64,000 bases of DNA from Rana temporaria (GCF_905171775.1 NC_053501.1:11996844-12060843), one strand, 5' to 3'; shown: positions 31,513 to 43,179, numbered from the stretch's first letter. Translations and numbers: made by a program. Notes: a model not told the origin generated them from the letters alone.

Positions 31513-31754
31513 ATCTGTGGGGGGACATCGCTGCATTTGGGGACACATTTAAAAAAAAGTATCGGTATTCGGTATCGGCGACTACTTGAAAAAAAGTATC
31601 GGTACTTGTACTCAGTCCTAAAAAAGTGGTATCGGGACAACCCTAGTTATAACAATCAAAACGTGTAAAAAATAAATAAATCCTGATCGCCTCCCCAGAG
31701 TAGTACAGTGTGTACAGTGTTGCTATGGTAACACGGTATTGCTTTGGCCACAGT

Positions 31755-31932
31755 GGGGTTCATTTACTAAAGACAAAGAGTACAAAATCAGTCTCACTTC
31801 TGCATAGAAACCAATCAGCTTCTAACCTCAGCTTGTTCAATTAAGCCTTGGCAAAAAAAAAAATGGAAACTGATTGGATTAAATGCAGAAGTGAGCCTGA
31901 TTTTACACCCTCCATCTTTACTAAATAAACCC
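31755..31932. mobile_element. Small MITE with GGGGTTCATTTACTAAAG ends
   Basis: The left end GGGGTTCATTTACTAAAG is mirrored by TTTACTAAATAAACCCC. AGT flanks both sides. Partner words ACTTCTGCAT and ATGCAGAAGT give an internal hairpin. Fragments of similar elements occur near 41270 and 51583. Confidence 0.75.
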
Positions 31933-31982
31933 CAGTGTGTTAAAAAAAATCATAAAAAAAGGGAAAAAAAATGAATAAAAAA

Positions 31983-31985
<3 letters not shown>

Positions 31986-32019
<34 letters not shown>

Positions 32020-32020
32020 T
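31986..32020. repeat. (TA)n microsatellite
   Basis: A short pure TA run. The following region to 32464 is AT-rich with A runs and has no recognised gene or repeat ends. Confidence 0.85.
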
Positions 32021-32464
32021 TTTACATGCTGTCACCAGTCACCACCCTATCCCATTCTAGTGGGAGATGTGAGAAGATTGTTTTCTGTAGAAGGGGAAAA
32101 AAGAAAAAAAAGAAGAACAAAAAATAACTGATCACCGCCACGCCAGTTATGTATGTAAAAAAAATATGTGAAAAAAAAAATGATTTCTTAATTTTCAAAA
32201 AAACAAAACAAAATAAATTTGAACTTTAAAAAACACCCAAGCAGAAAATTATATTTCTAGGGGACATTTCTATGCCAGCCATATACAGAACACCTCCAGG
32301 TTGCCGTGTTGCATTTTCTAGAAAAACACAGCGGCTGCAGATCCAAAAGGAAAGGTCATTTTTAATAACATTAATATACAACATGGTTTGTGTAGCAATT
32401 GCATATGATATATTGTTTTTTTTAATTATTATTTGCTTTTTTCCCAGGAAAGTGGAGTTACTCT

Positions 32465-32958
32465 TTAAAGCGGGTTCACCCGCAAAAAATTTTTTAAGAT
32501 TAGATTCATTTTGTCTAGGGGAATCGGCTAGTTTTTTTAAAAAATCGAAGCAGTACTTACCGTTTTAGAGAGCGATCTTCTCCGCCGCTTCCGGGTATGG
32601 CCTTCGGGTCTGGGCGTTCCTTCTTGATTGACAGGCTTCCGACAGGCTTCCGACGGTCGCATCTATCGCGGCACGATTTTCCGAAAGTAGCCGAACGTCG
32701 GTGCGCAGGCGCCGTATAGAGCCGCACAGACGTTCGGCTTCTTTCGGCTACTCGTGACGCGATGTATGCAACCGTCGGAAGCCTGTCAATCAAGAAGGAA
32801 CGCCCAGTCCCGAAGACCATACCCAGAAGCGGCGGAGAAGATCGCTCTCTAAAACGATAAGTACTGCTTCGATTTTTTAAAAAATTGCCGATTCCCCTAG
32901 ACAAAATGAGCATGAATCTAATCTTACATTTTTTTTTGCGGGTGAACCTCCACTTTAA
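32465..32958. mobile_element. TTAA-hairpin MITE (494 bp)
   Basis: TTAA plus AGCGGGTTCACCCGC at the left and GCGGGTGAACCTCCACT plus TTAA at the right. The internal arms repeat GCGATCTTCTCCGCCGCTTC and its inverse. Closely related to 27833-28345 and 36677-37177. Confidence 0.85.
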
Positions 32959-33644
32959 GTGTATGATGGTTATCATATCAAATATGACCAGTTCTAAAAT
33001 TCAACAGTTCTTCATTTATTTCCTATTAGAGTGTGATCTTACAGTGCAAGCTAAGCAATATAGCTAATCTGAAAAGTTATCTTTGAATTAAAAATGTAAA
33101 ATTCAATTTAAATTTATATTATAATGTATCAAAGGATTAAAAAGGAATCACTGCAATCACTATCTTGATAGTATTATACAATAGGATCCCTTTTGTTTTC
33201 TCAGTTACATTGCATTATAGCTACCCCACATTTCCTCTCAGTTTCCTCTAAACAGCTGAAGTTATTATCATTTACTCACCTTGCTAATCTGATAACTGAT
33301 GAATAATACGCATACATTAATGGAAGAAAACTGAGATCTAATTATCATCATGCCAGGATATGTGAATTATCATTTTATAAATGTTGCACTTTTAATTTTT
33401 TTTTTCGAACTCAAGCGCTCTCGTTAATTACATTGAAACACCACATTTTGTGTAAAAAATCTCTGTAGGTCAATTATACACACTGCAAGGACTTTAGCAA
33501 AATTAATTGCAGACGCCTGCTAGTTCTTCAGGAATAACTAAAGACAAAACTTTTTTTTTTAATTATTATTATTTTAGATAGAGCAAGGAAGGGTTATATG
33601 CCCTATCATTTTTGTTTTTGGCATCTATGCTCCTCTGAGAATAA
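32959..33644. other. AT-rich, apparently low-copy sequence
   Basis: No tandem or terminal repeats and no convincing frame. Composition is smooth and CpG-poor. Confidence 0.4.
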
Positions 33645-33991
33645 GGCCCCATGCACACGGGAAGCAAATGTAAACTCAAGTTTTTAAGGCAAAAACCGGC
33701 GTTTAAAATTTCGCTGCGTTTTGCGACGTTTTACCGCGTTTGCGGCTATCAGCCTTTATAACAAAGACATTGTAGACCCTCCCAAAGCTTTGAAACGCAA
33801 AAACGTTTGCAGCAGAACCCAAAATTTTGCGTCCGAAAAAACGAACCTAAACCCAACTCCTTTAAAACGCCAAAAAACGTGATTGTGTGCATGGACACAT
33901 AGGATAACATTAAATGTGTTCAGGGGAAGTTGAAAAAAATGCCCAAACGCCTCTGAACTCGAGTTTACCAGCGTCTCGTGTGCATGGGGCC
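33645..33991. mobile_element. MITE of the GGCCCC group with TAA duplication
   Basis: GGCCCCATGCACACGGGA at the left and GTGTGCATGGGGCC at the right, flanked by TAA on both sides (33642-33644 and 33992-33994). The interior is AT-richer than in the other members (AAAACGTTT-type words). Confidence 0.8.
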
Positions 33992-34690
33992 TAAAGGATG
34001 AGGCAAGTGGGGGCTGGTGCTTTTTTTTGTTGGGGGAAGGGCGGCAAACAACCCTCCGGCTGCGGGTGGAGCAGCACTAGCCCCCCCCCCCCACCGCACT
34101 TGCACACTAACCACCCAATGCCCTTACCCTGGATGCAGGCGGTGAGAGCAGCGGTAGTAGCTGGTGCGGCAGTCTTCCAGCATGGCCGGCTCGGGGAAAG
34201 CTGCTCCGGTGTCCTCTTCTGGAGCAGCTTCCATGGTGCGTCTCCTTTCTGCTCCTCCCAGCGCTAGGCGTCCAATAGGTTTGCCTGACGTATTGGCCAA
34301 TATGGAAATGGGTTTCATACCTGCTTCCTGATTGGCCAGGAGGAGGATCAGTGTTGCAACAGTGAATATTCATTTTCTGTTGCAACACACCTGGGTGGGC
34401 TACGGATGCATCCTCTGCGACCCGAGCCCACCCTATTTTGAAGCTTTTTAGAGCCCATGGCCCTAATCAGGTACTTCAAAAAAACGCCCGCTGTAATTCA
34501 TGTGTCGTACACATGAAAAGGGGGCAGCCGCGACGGCCGTGGTAGGTTCATACTGCATGAATCTATCCACTTCATATCTGGGGGTGGCCTGTAGAGAGGG
34601 GGAGGCGCCTGGGCGCCCCTAATTAGCCCGGCCAATTTTGTTGCAAATTTGTACAATGCATAATTGTTCCGGTTAACCAGCTGGTGTTGG
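33992..34690. other. Unclassified GC-richer sequence
   Basis: A C run at 34081-34092 and mirrored frames are present, but no repeat ends or protein motif can be supported. Confidence 0.35.
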
Positions 34691-34985
34691 TGGATCATGA
34701 GAAGGAAGGGTTAACACACACCCACACGGGTTGAACTGAATGGACTAGTGTCTTTATTCAATCTTACCAACTATGTAACAATGTAACACTGCTGGTCAAG
34801 TTCTCACGCTCTTTTCAGAAGGTTTACCACCCCATGCAGGTGATAAAATATGTGATAAAATAGGGGCTTATTGGTCCCCTGGGGGTGAAATTTAGAGAGG
34901 AGGGGCCTGGATGTAGCTATTATGTTGCCAATCTGAACCACCCCTTGGGGAGAGCCCAGTCAGGGTTATATGGACTTGTTCTACC
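34691..34985. repeat. Possible LINE-derived tail
   Basis: The minus strand contains ACATAGTTGGTAAGATTGAA, AAAGACACTAGTCCATTCAG and TTCAACCCGTG, a phrase I recall as a common dispersed repeat of amphibian genomes. No coding part. Confidence 0.35.
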
Positions 34986-35560
34986 TTAAAGTGGATGTAA
35001 ACCTGATTCATGAAATTTGAGCTGGGCACATATATCTACATTGGTAACTTATTGTTTGGGTTGTGTTGTGAAAATCGTGATTCAATATACGGAAGCACAC
35101 CAACCAAGTGGAAGTTCACTACCGTATTCGGAGGAGCCCTGAATAATTTGAAGCTATTTGGAAGCCATCCCCACGATGTCCAGTTCTGGAGCCTATGACC
35201 GATCCGCATGTAGAGTACTTGGAAAGGATTCCCTAAGGGCAGGTCGGCCCAGTATTGAGCCCAGTACCAACATCTATCTGGTAATCGGCCATTTATATTT
35301 TATGACATATTATTATTTATTGTCACTTCCAATATCAATTACTTTTAGTATTACTATTTTTGGGTTGCAAATTGTTTTTATTTTTTTTTACCACATATAT
35401 CTACATTGTTTTTTTATTTGTCTTCAAAGCACTATGTCCTGTAGCTGTTCTCCTGCCCTGTTCTTCCGTTATCAGCCTGATAACACCTGACAAGTTCTCT
35501 GTCATATATGATAAAAGCAGCCTGAGTTTTGTGTTGTGGAGGATGCTATAGATTATCAGA
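34986..35560. other. Left TTAA-type end followed by unclassified sequence
   Basis: TTAA (34986-34989) plus AGTGGATGTAAACC is a TTAA-hairpin left end without visible partner. The rest is unclassified. Confidence 0.35.
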
Positions 35561-36078
35561 GCCCTGAACTATTCACAGATCAGCTCTGAAAGTCTCTACC
35601 TATGAGGAGAGGGGTGTGTGCCTTTCCTCAAATCAGCTGTCTTGGCTGTATGTCCAGGCTTCACTGCAGTGCTAATTTCCGTTTTTATGTCACTTGCTAA
35701 AGCAACCAACCAGCCAGGAAACGGATGATATTGGCGAGGTGACATACTTTGGTAGTAAAAGGGTATTATGCTTGACCCTTTCACTATTGGCCGGCTTCCA
35801 CATATACTGGAAGCACAGAGTACTTAGGGACAAAGCATGGGAGTCACAGAGGGAGATGAAGTAGTGATGCATTGGGAGGAGAACCAGCATAGCACTATGG
35901 AGAAGTGTGTTTCCTGTATCCAGTAGTAACATACAGAAAATTGTCACTGGGAAAGAGGTGATGGGACTGCTGAGTTGGTGGGGCCAGTACAAGCTCTGCT
36001 GTACCGGCTCAGAAATGCCACAAACCTAGTGGGAGAGGTGTTCTCTAAAAAGAAGTATGGCCACAAAGTTACAAAGTG
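35561..36078. other. Unclassified sequence
   Basis: No repeat ends or coding signal recognised. Confidence 0.35.
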
Positions 36079-36564
36079 TTAAAGGGGTGTTCCAGGCTTT
36101 TTTTTATGTTTATTAAAAGTCAGCAGCTACAAAAAGTGTAGCTGCTGGCTTTTAATAAACATACACTTACATGTTCCCCGGTCCAGCGTCGTGCCGCTGG
36201 GAACTTCGTTCCGTTCCCCCCCTTCACCGCCGGCGCCTCCACTGCAACTGTGGGCACCCGGCCGTGATAGCTTTTGGCTTCACCGCCCGGCACCTACTGC
36301 GCATGCGCGAGCGGCGCTGCGCCATTTGATTGGACAGGCTTTTGCCTGGGACATGTCACGTGTCCCAGGCGATCACCTACAGGGAGGGGCTGCCAATAGG
36401 CGATTAGAGTATTCGCCTTTGCAGCCCCTCGGCGGAAGGAAGGAGTGGGAAGTCCCACTCCTCCTGAAGCCCCCACTCCCCCCCCAAAAAAAATTACATG
36501 CCAAATGTGGGGGCGGGGAGTGGATTAAGCAGAAGTTTCACTTTTGGGTGGAACTCCGCTTTAA
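36079..36564. mobile_element. TTAA-hairpin MITE (486 bp)
   Basis: TTAA plus AGGGGTGTTCCAGG at the left and GTGGAACTCCGCT plus TTAA at the right. Near the left end a strong hairpin pairs TTTATTAAAAGTCAGCAGCT with its inverse. The long plus-strand frame (36191-36661) crosses the right end of the element, so it is fortuitous. Confidence 0.85.
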
Positions 36565-36676
36565 CTGTGCAAGTGCTCTGCTCACTAAGCCACCCCCACA
36601 AGCTTTAACGCCTAAATCCAGCCAAAACTTACACGTTAGAGACAGTCAGAAATTAAATTAAATTTAAATGATACCC

Positions 36677-37177
36677 TTAAAGCGGTAGTTCCCCCTCCAA
36701 AAAATTTTTACCCTTAGTCTGGTGCTCATTTTGTCTAGGGGAATCGACTAGTTGTTATAAAATCAACGCTGTACTTACCGTTGTAGAGAGCGATGTTCTC
36801 CGTCGCCTCCGGGTTTGGTCTTCGGGGATGGGCGTTCCTTCTTGATTGACAGTCTTCCGACAGGCTTCCGACGGTCGCATCCATCGCGTCACGATTTTCC
36901 GAAAGTAGCCGAACGTCGGTGCGCAGGCGCCGTATAGAGCCGCGCCGACGTTCGGCTTCTTTCGGCTACTCGTGATGGGATGGATGCGACCGTCGGAAGC
37001 CTGTCAATCAAATAGGAACGCCCAGTCCCGAAGACCCATACCCGGAAGCGGCGGAGAAGATCGCTCTCTACAACGGTAAGTACAGCATCGATTTTAAAAC
37101 AACTTCCAGATTCCCCTAGACAAAATGAGCATCAGACTAAGGGTAAAAACAATTTGGAGGGGGAACTACCGCTTTAA
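36677..37177. mobile_element. TTAA-hairpin MITE (501 bp), best-preserved copy
   Basis: TTAA plus AGCGGTAGTTCCCCCTCC at the left and GGAGGGGGAACTACCGCT plus TTAA at the right: 18 bases of perfect inverse match. Almost the whole element folds on itself around a centre near 36930. Confidence 0.9.
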
Positions 37178-38020
37178 CAAGTTTTGCAATTTTCCAACAG
37201 ATACATAGATACATTTGCAAAAGGAAATATTACACACAGAGAAAGCCTTACACCCTACAATGGGAACTAAATGAATGCTTTAGACACTAATTTGTATGTG
37301 ATACAATTTATAGATTTAATGCTATTGCCATTATTTATTATAATTTTTACTCAATGTATAATTCAAAACATAAATACTGTATTCCCCTTCACAATGGCTT
37401 CTCCAAATGGCAGCCAAGAAACAACGAGCCTGACGGGTATCTGAATCAGCGCCAGTAGTTGGCGAGCAGCCCGGGAGGCACATAAAGTGGACCACTAGGG
37501 CCGCTCAAAGCCCTGAGCTAAAATGGATAAACCATTGCAGCTGAATTTATATCAATCATCCAAAATAAATTTCCTGTAACCAGCAGAATCTTAAAAGTAT
37601 GTCCTTCCAACAATGCTTCTTTAGTTTCCACAGGAGAAGCCGACAGCAAGAAGGAAGAATAATGCAGATTGTTGTATATCAGGGCTATTGGAAGAAGCCT
37701 TCTAAAATAAAAGTTTGTAATGGAAGATATCCAGTAAGATATTACATTGTCATGTGGCCATATAGCAAGTCCTGCTATGGAATTTTGTGTTTTTCATGTC
37801 TAACTTATTTATTTAATACTTGGAGGTGGAAGCTATAGTCATCTAAGGACTATTTAAAGTCTGCAGATGGAAAAAAAAATCTGGTCCCAACATCCTCTCC
37901 TACTATTTCCTAAATAAATGAAAAAGCACCTTCACACCATAAGTATGGCTCTAAGTAACACTCACAAAAGCAAGTAACCCTCAAGAAAGCCTCTTCTTGG
38001 AGCCATCTCATATCCATATG
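37178..38020. other. AT-rich, apparently low-copy sequence
   Basis: One frame of 79 codons (37599-37838) has no recognisable motif. No repeats seen. Confidence 0.35.
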
Positions 38021-38021
38021 T

Positions 38022-38700
38022 CGCGGTCAGGGGTCAGGCTCGGAGACCAGTAGCCAGAACAGTAGAGAGGCTCCCATCAACCAACAGGAGAAGTACACAA
38101 GCAGATCACCTTGGCGGATGACACGGGCGCACCCAAGGTGCAGGGTCTAAGCACTAACTGCCATTTACTAGAGCTCCTGATGGGGGAGATGGGTTTTTCT
38201 ACATGTTAGTACCCATTTAGCTGCCTTCAGAATGACCCCACCAAGAGGTGAGAAAGCAGGGGTCTAGTAGCAGATATAGCAGGTAGGGATCAAGCAAAGG
38301 TGAGCAAGCAGGAGTCCAGTAGCAGATTTAGCAGGTAGGGATCAAGCAGAAGTGAGCAAGCAGGGGTCCAGTAGCAGATATAGCAGGTAGGGATCAAGCA
38401 GATGTGAGCAAGCATGGGTCCAGTAGCAGATTTAGCAGGTAGGGATCAAGCAGAAGTGAGCAAGCAGGGGTCCAGTAGCAGATATAGCAGGTAGGGATCA
38501 AGCAGAGGTGAGCAAGCAGGGGTCCAGTAGCAGATATAGCAGGTAGGGATCAAGCAGAGGTGAGCAAGCAGGGGTCCAGTAGCAGATATAACAGGTAGGG
38601 ATCAAGCAGAGGTGAGCAAGCAGGGGTCCAGTAGCAGATATAGCAGGTAGGGATCCAGTAGAAATGTAGTCAGTAAACAAGTAGAAGATTGGTAACAAGT
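38022..38700. repeat. Dispersed repeat carrying a 52-bp minisatellite
   Basis: An introductory part (GGTCAGGCTCGGAGACCAGT ... AGAGCTCCTGATGGGGGAGA) is followed at about 38240-38650 by some eight copies of a 52-bp unit (GGTAGGGATCAAGCAGAGGT, then GAGCAAGCAGGGGTCCAGTA). Measured spacings of GGTAGGG are 52, 52 and 52. The diverged homologue at 29309 has the unit once. Confidence 0.85.
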
Positions 38701-38924
38701 GGTGGTTGGGATCAAGTGGACGGATATTTAAGGAACAAAGCCAAAGGTCGATTATGAGTGGTGGTGGAGACAAGGACAGTTGCAGCATGCAAAGGAGCAA
38801 GATATCGGCTGGAGAGAGCACAGTAATCTGGCAGACAGGAAGAGCAGAGACATGGCTTAAATCAGGATGTTCAAGGGAGGATCAACAAGTTCAAGGTTCA
38901 CCAAGGTTTGCCTATTTGGTAGAC

Positions 38925-39290
38925 GATATAAATTTTGCGCAAACCAATCAATAAACGCTTATTTTGATTTTTTTTTAACCAAAAATGTGTAGAAAAATAT
39001 GTATCGGCCTAAACTGAGGGAAAAAAAATGTTTATATATTTTTGGGGGATTTTTATTATAGCAAAAAGTCAAAAATATTGTTAATTTTTTTTCAAAATTG
39101 TCGCTCAATTTTTGTTTATAGTGCAAAAAATTAAAACCGCAGAGGTGATCAAATACCACCAAAAGAAAGCTCTATTTGTGGGAAAAAAAGGACACCAATT
39201 TCATTTGGGAGCCATGTCGCTCAACCGTGCAATTGGCAAAAAGTGGCCTGGTCTTTAAGCTGCATATTGGTCCAGGTCTTAAGTGGTTAA
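38925..39290 (-). mobile_element. Truncated TTAACCACTT-family element
   Basis: It ends TCTTAAGTGGTTAA (TTAA 39287-39290). It contains ACCACCAAAAGAAAGCTCTA and ATCGGCCTAAACTGAGG, and GCGCAAACCAATCAATAAAC near 38938 matches the inner part of the full copy at 54794-55775. Confidence 0.75.
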
Positions 39291-39498
39291 TGTTGCTTCT
39301 GCCTCATCACAGAGGAAGATAAATAGCAGAAATGTAGGACAGCATTGAACATCAGCAATGGTTATGGACCCAAGGGAGAAAGGGAGAGTTTCCTTGGTTT
39401 TCTGCCTAGAGAAAGTGAGATATCGATAAACTAAGAACAAAAAAAAAAGATGAAAAACTAGCTTTAAAGCAATCTGTTAGCTTAACAATTCTACTATT

Positions 39499-39591
<93 letters not shown>

Positions 39592-40224
39592 AGCTACAAT
39601 TTATGTTGACATGTCCATTTAAACAGCAGTTAACATGTTAACAGGTCAAGAGGTCACTGTTAGTTGTTGGGTAAGATCGGAGGTCAAGGCAAATGGTCAC
39701 TTTCAGCTTATTTATATGGCTTTAAAAATTAGAAGGCCACAGCTGAGCACAAGGAAAAGACCCGTCATGATAGAGGACACAACACATTAAGTAAAAAGTA
39801 ATTTAGGTTAATAGAAAACATCAGGCTTTCAAGTAACAAATTACATCTCAGCCGGTCGCTCGCCTGAGAAATCTCCACGTTTACGCGTTGCCAGGAAGAA
39901 AAAATTGTTAATTGAACACATTCTTGTCAACAGTGGTAACACGCCGATAAAAGAGGACTTATCACTTGGAAATGAGGACCAGAGAAAGGATTCAACAGCA
40001 GATCTTTGCTTAACCACTTCATTATCAGCAAGGTTACTGCAAATGTACCACCAAATCGGTTTCCATGTATTAAGAAGTATATCTAACATGGATAAATATT
40101 CCATTGAAAGTGTTTTCTTTTAGGAGTTCTGTAAATGCCATAAAGGTATTGGTTTCTATAAAATAAGCAAAACAAAAATGATTATCTTTTGTTCATTGTG
40201 AGCTTCTAATGTCCTGTGCTCTCT
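39291..40224. other. Low-copy sequence with a (TA)n microsatellite
   Basis: A TA tract at about 39498-39589 interrupts otherwise repeat-free DNA. Frames near 39841-40123 occur on both strands and have no recognised motif. Confidence 0.4.
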
Positions 40225-40304
40225 AAAGCCTGGTACACACGATCAGATTTTCCGCGGACAAAGCGTAGGACTTTTCTCCGAAGGGCGTTGGCCACGAACT
40301 TGTA
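40225..40304 (+). mobile_element. Truncated GTACACACG-group MITE, left end
   Basis: AAAGCCTGGTACACACGATC followed by TTTTCCGCGGAC; cut short by the TTAA-hairpin element at 40305. Confidence 0.65.
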
Positions 40305-40744
40305 TTAAAGGGGTTGTAAAAGTAAAAAAAAAAAAAATCACTAAATAGCTTCCTTTACCTTAGTGCCGTCCTCCTTCACTTACCTCATCCTTCCATTTTG
40401 CTTTTAAATGTCCTTATTTCTTCTGAGAAATCCTCACTTCCTGTTCTTCTGTCTGTAACGCCACACAGTAATGCAAGGCTTTCTCCCTGGTGTGGAGTGT
40501 CGTGCTCGCACCCCTCCCTTGGACTGCAGGAGAGTCAGGACGCCCACTAACACACAGCTCCTTTCTCTATCTGCAACGTAGAGAGCGTCCTGACTCTCCT
40601 GTAGTCCAAGAGAGGGGGCGAGCACGACACTCCACACCAGGGAGAAAGCCTTGCATGACTGTGTGGCGTTACAGACAGAAGAACAGGAAGTGAGGATTTC
40701 TCAGAAGAAATAAGGACATTTAAAAGCAAAATGGAAGGATGAGG
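40305..40744. mobile_element. TTAA-hairpin MITE, right end lost
   Basis: TTAA plus AGGGGTTGTAAAAG at the left, then the two arms also found at 22663-23176 (CTCCCTGGTGTGGAGTGTCG and its inverse near 40650). It breaks off at GGAAGGATGAGG, joined directly to a different element. Confidence 0.8.
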
Positions 40745-41134
40745 ATTGTGACTTGATTTGTGAGTGTTGTCTCGCAAAACGAGCACGATTCTGGCCAAAT
40801 AGGTGTGCAGTACCGCTTTTGGCCTGAGGTGGGGGGGCTCGAGCAGAGCCGAACGTCACTGTTCGGAAATGCATGGAAAGGCCCGAGGACAGCACGGCTG
40901 ACCTCTGCAAATTTAGGGTAGGAGGTCTTTCCAAGGTTTGCCGAGGCCAGCCGAAGTGTCTCTCTCCGGCGCCCCTCCCCTCTGGCCACATGTGGTATTG
41001 CATCCCATTGAAGTCAATGCGGAACAATTTATTTTCGTTTCCATTGACTTCAATGAGGAAACTCGCTTTGATATGCGAGTACTTTGGATTACGAGCATAC
41101 TCCTGGAACGGATTATGCTCGAGGTTCCACTCTA
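40745..41134. mobile_element. Right part of an element ending GGTTCCACTCTA
   Basis: It shares TGTTGTCTCGCAAAACGAGC, TGCAGTACCGC, ACTGTTCGGAAATGCA and TATGCTCG with the copy at 63070-63469. Near its right end CATTGAAGTCAATG and CATTGACTTCAATG form a hairpin. It ends in TA. Confidence 0.65.
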
Positions 41135-42429
41135 CATAAAAACTCCAGGTAACTGGAGAAATTTTTACCTGTCAGCGGGGGAGAGATGACGGTTTGTCAA
41201 CCATGGAGAAGCTCAAAAACATGCCCAAGGCCGACCAGGAGCAGGTTTTAGAGCCCAAGCTTAATTAAGCAAGTTGAAGTTAGACGTTGATTGGTTACTA
41301 TGCACAGCTGCACCAGATTCGGTGTGCCATGGTCTCTCCCTAAGATTAAGGCTGGTTATACACACGGCGGTTCAATCAGGTCTGCCTATCAGTTTTTCAG
41401 GCGGACCTGATCAGACCAGCCATTGTTCTCTATGGAGCGGCCGATGTCAGTGGCTAACCACCGGCATCCGATCCAATCCTGTCTGCCAAAAACAGACCGA
41501 TGGGGGATCCGTTTCCCATTCATCCGGTGTATCGGATGACAGTGGCATGGAAACATACTGGTGGTCCGTTTCCATCTGGCCACCCTATGTAGAACAGCAG
41601 GGCTGTGTCCGTGTCCGCTCTGCATAGCGGGGGGGACACAGACCTGTCATCCGCCTGCTCAGCAGGGATCAGCAGAGAGATCCCCTGCTGAGCGGTTGGA
41701 TGCGCATTACGGAGTCTGCTCCGTGTTAGGTGAGTATTTAGGGTATTCAGATTTATTATTATTTTATATTGCTCCATGGGGGGGCTTGACCCCCCTACTG
41801 TATATGCTTGTGTGCGTGTGCCTTGGGGGCCGGCCCTAATACAACTTTAATCAAAGGGACCCTTCAACCTAAAAATGCGGAAAGGACTGCACCGAGAAAA
41901 AAAAATGATAATTTCTAACAGATAATTATCTTGTCTCTTCAGCACATTTGGACGTGTTTATTAATATTTCAGAGCTGTGAATTGAAAGCAGAAAGTGTTT
42001 CCATGTTGGAGGAGGAAGAATGCGATGCGTTCTTGGGTTTCACCAGGTGGAATAAATTCCTCCACACTTACTGTGTCTGAGTAATGTTAAGAAGAAGATG
42101 AGAGCAAAAATGGGCCACGTCCCAGGAGGAGCACCGACAGGGACTCACTCAGGAATACAGGAACTGGATTTTCTATATTACCCAGCTAAAAACTGGGTCT
42201 TCACATCCCATTTTTCTTCTACTGTCAGAATATAATTGGCATCATGAAGGACATTTATCAAGTTGTCTTTATGCACTCCAAGCCTCATATATTAAAAAGG
42301 AAACGAAGGGGAGACTTTGCCCATGATGACAACCAGAAATGAGCCAACAGGAACTGGAAGGGGGAACAGCTGGGATTTGATTGGCTGATAATTAAATACA
42401 CACGTGGGAAGTTCATTAAAAAACATAAA
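41135..42429. other. Unclassified, with fragments of known MITE types
   Basis: 41262-41330 resembles the GGGGTT...ACTAAA MITE interior. AAGGCTGGTTATACACACGG at about 41348 resembles a GTACACACG-group end, followed by inverse GGCGGACCTGATCAGACC words. No right end was found. From 41840 on no structure is seen. Confidence 0.4.
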
Positions 42430-42955
42430 GGGGTAGATCCACATACAAATAGATCGGCGCAGGGTATGTGAGATACGCTACGCCGCTGTAACTTACATTA
42501 GGCCGGTTCGAATCCCCAAAGAATTTGCGCCGTAAGTTACGGCGGCGTAGTGTTTCTCAAGCGGCGTAATGGCGCGGAATTCAAATCGGCGATTAGGGGG
42601 CGTGTTTCATTTAAATGAAGCGCGTCCCCGCGCCGAATGAACTGCGCATGCGCCGTCCCTAAATTTCCCGCCGTGCATTGCGCTAAATGACGTCGCAAGG
42701 ACGTCATTTTTTTAACATAGACGTGACTTGCGTACATTTCGATTCACGGACGACTTACGCAAAAAAAAAAAAATTCTAATTAAACGCGGGAACGACGGCC
42801 ATACTTAACATGGCAAGTCTAACTATACGCGATGAAATAGCAGCTTTAACTATACGCCGGAAAAAGCCGACTACAGACGATGTAAAAAAATGCAACGGCC
42901 GCTCGTACGTTCGTGGATCGTCGGAAATAGCTAATTTGCATACCCTGCTGGGCTC
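42430..42955. mobile_element. Truncated GGGCCAGATTC-family MITE
   Basis: It begins GGGGTAGATCCACATACAAA and contains TGCGCATGCGCCG, GACGTCGCAAGGACGTC and AACGACGGCCATACTTA. It stops after TAATTTGCATACC, well before the expected right end. Confidence 0.7.
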
Positions 42956-43179
42956 TTAGGAAGAGGCACTTGATGACTCAAAACGCGTAAGCCAGCAGTG
43001 ACGTACCTCGAAACCCCCTCCCCTTACATTTTGGAGTGTGTTCGGGGGGTATTTTACTTTATCGTTTGAGACAAGCCTTTTATCACCATTTGTTTGTGAG
43101 TAGTTTTTAATATCATTTTTATTTAATAAATTGTCAAATGGTAGTACACAAGGCTGGTGCGCCTTTCTTTCTTCTTTTC
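42956..43179 (+). repeat. Possible Penelope-like element tail
   Basis: CTTGATGACTCAAAACGCGTAAG near 42969 looks like an eroded form of the paired boxes seen at 13214 and 21857. It is followed by TTTAATAAATTG and GGTGCGCCTTTCTTTCTTC. No stem II and no reverse transcriptase are visible. Confidence 0.3.

Larger units (their letters stand above)
30455..31645. mobile_element. hAT-like element with internal hairpin and minisatellite
   Basis: The left end is TAGGGTTGTCCCGATGCC and the right end, reverse complemented, TAGGGTTGTCCCGATACC. The flanking octamers CTTATAAC (30447-30454) and GTTATAAC (31646-31653) agree at 7 of 8 positions. Inside are an inverted repeat at about 30499-30720 (arms of about 100 bp) and a minisatellite of almost 800 bp. 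No transposase. Long Met/Gly/Trp-rich and Pro/His/Ser-rich frames come from the minisatellite. Confidence 0.85.

Noticed and set aside
30657..31640. Frame of 327 codons (minus) and several overlapping long frames
   Set aside because: All are translations of the 20-22-bp minisatellite; the same Pro/His/Ser or Met/Gly/Trp words appear in every phase because the unit length changes phase. No gene evidence.
36191..36661. Frame of 156 codons (plus)
   Set aside because: It runs through and beyond the right end of a TTAA-hairpin element, including its inverted repeat and a C/A homopolymer, so it is fortuitous.
42505..42520. GGTTCGAATCC, identical to a tRNA/SINE B box
   Set aside because: No A box lies upstream, no cloverleaf can be drawn, and the word falls inside a CpG-rich MITE whose relatives lack it.
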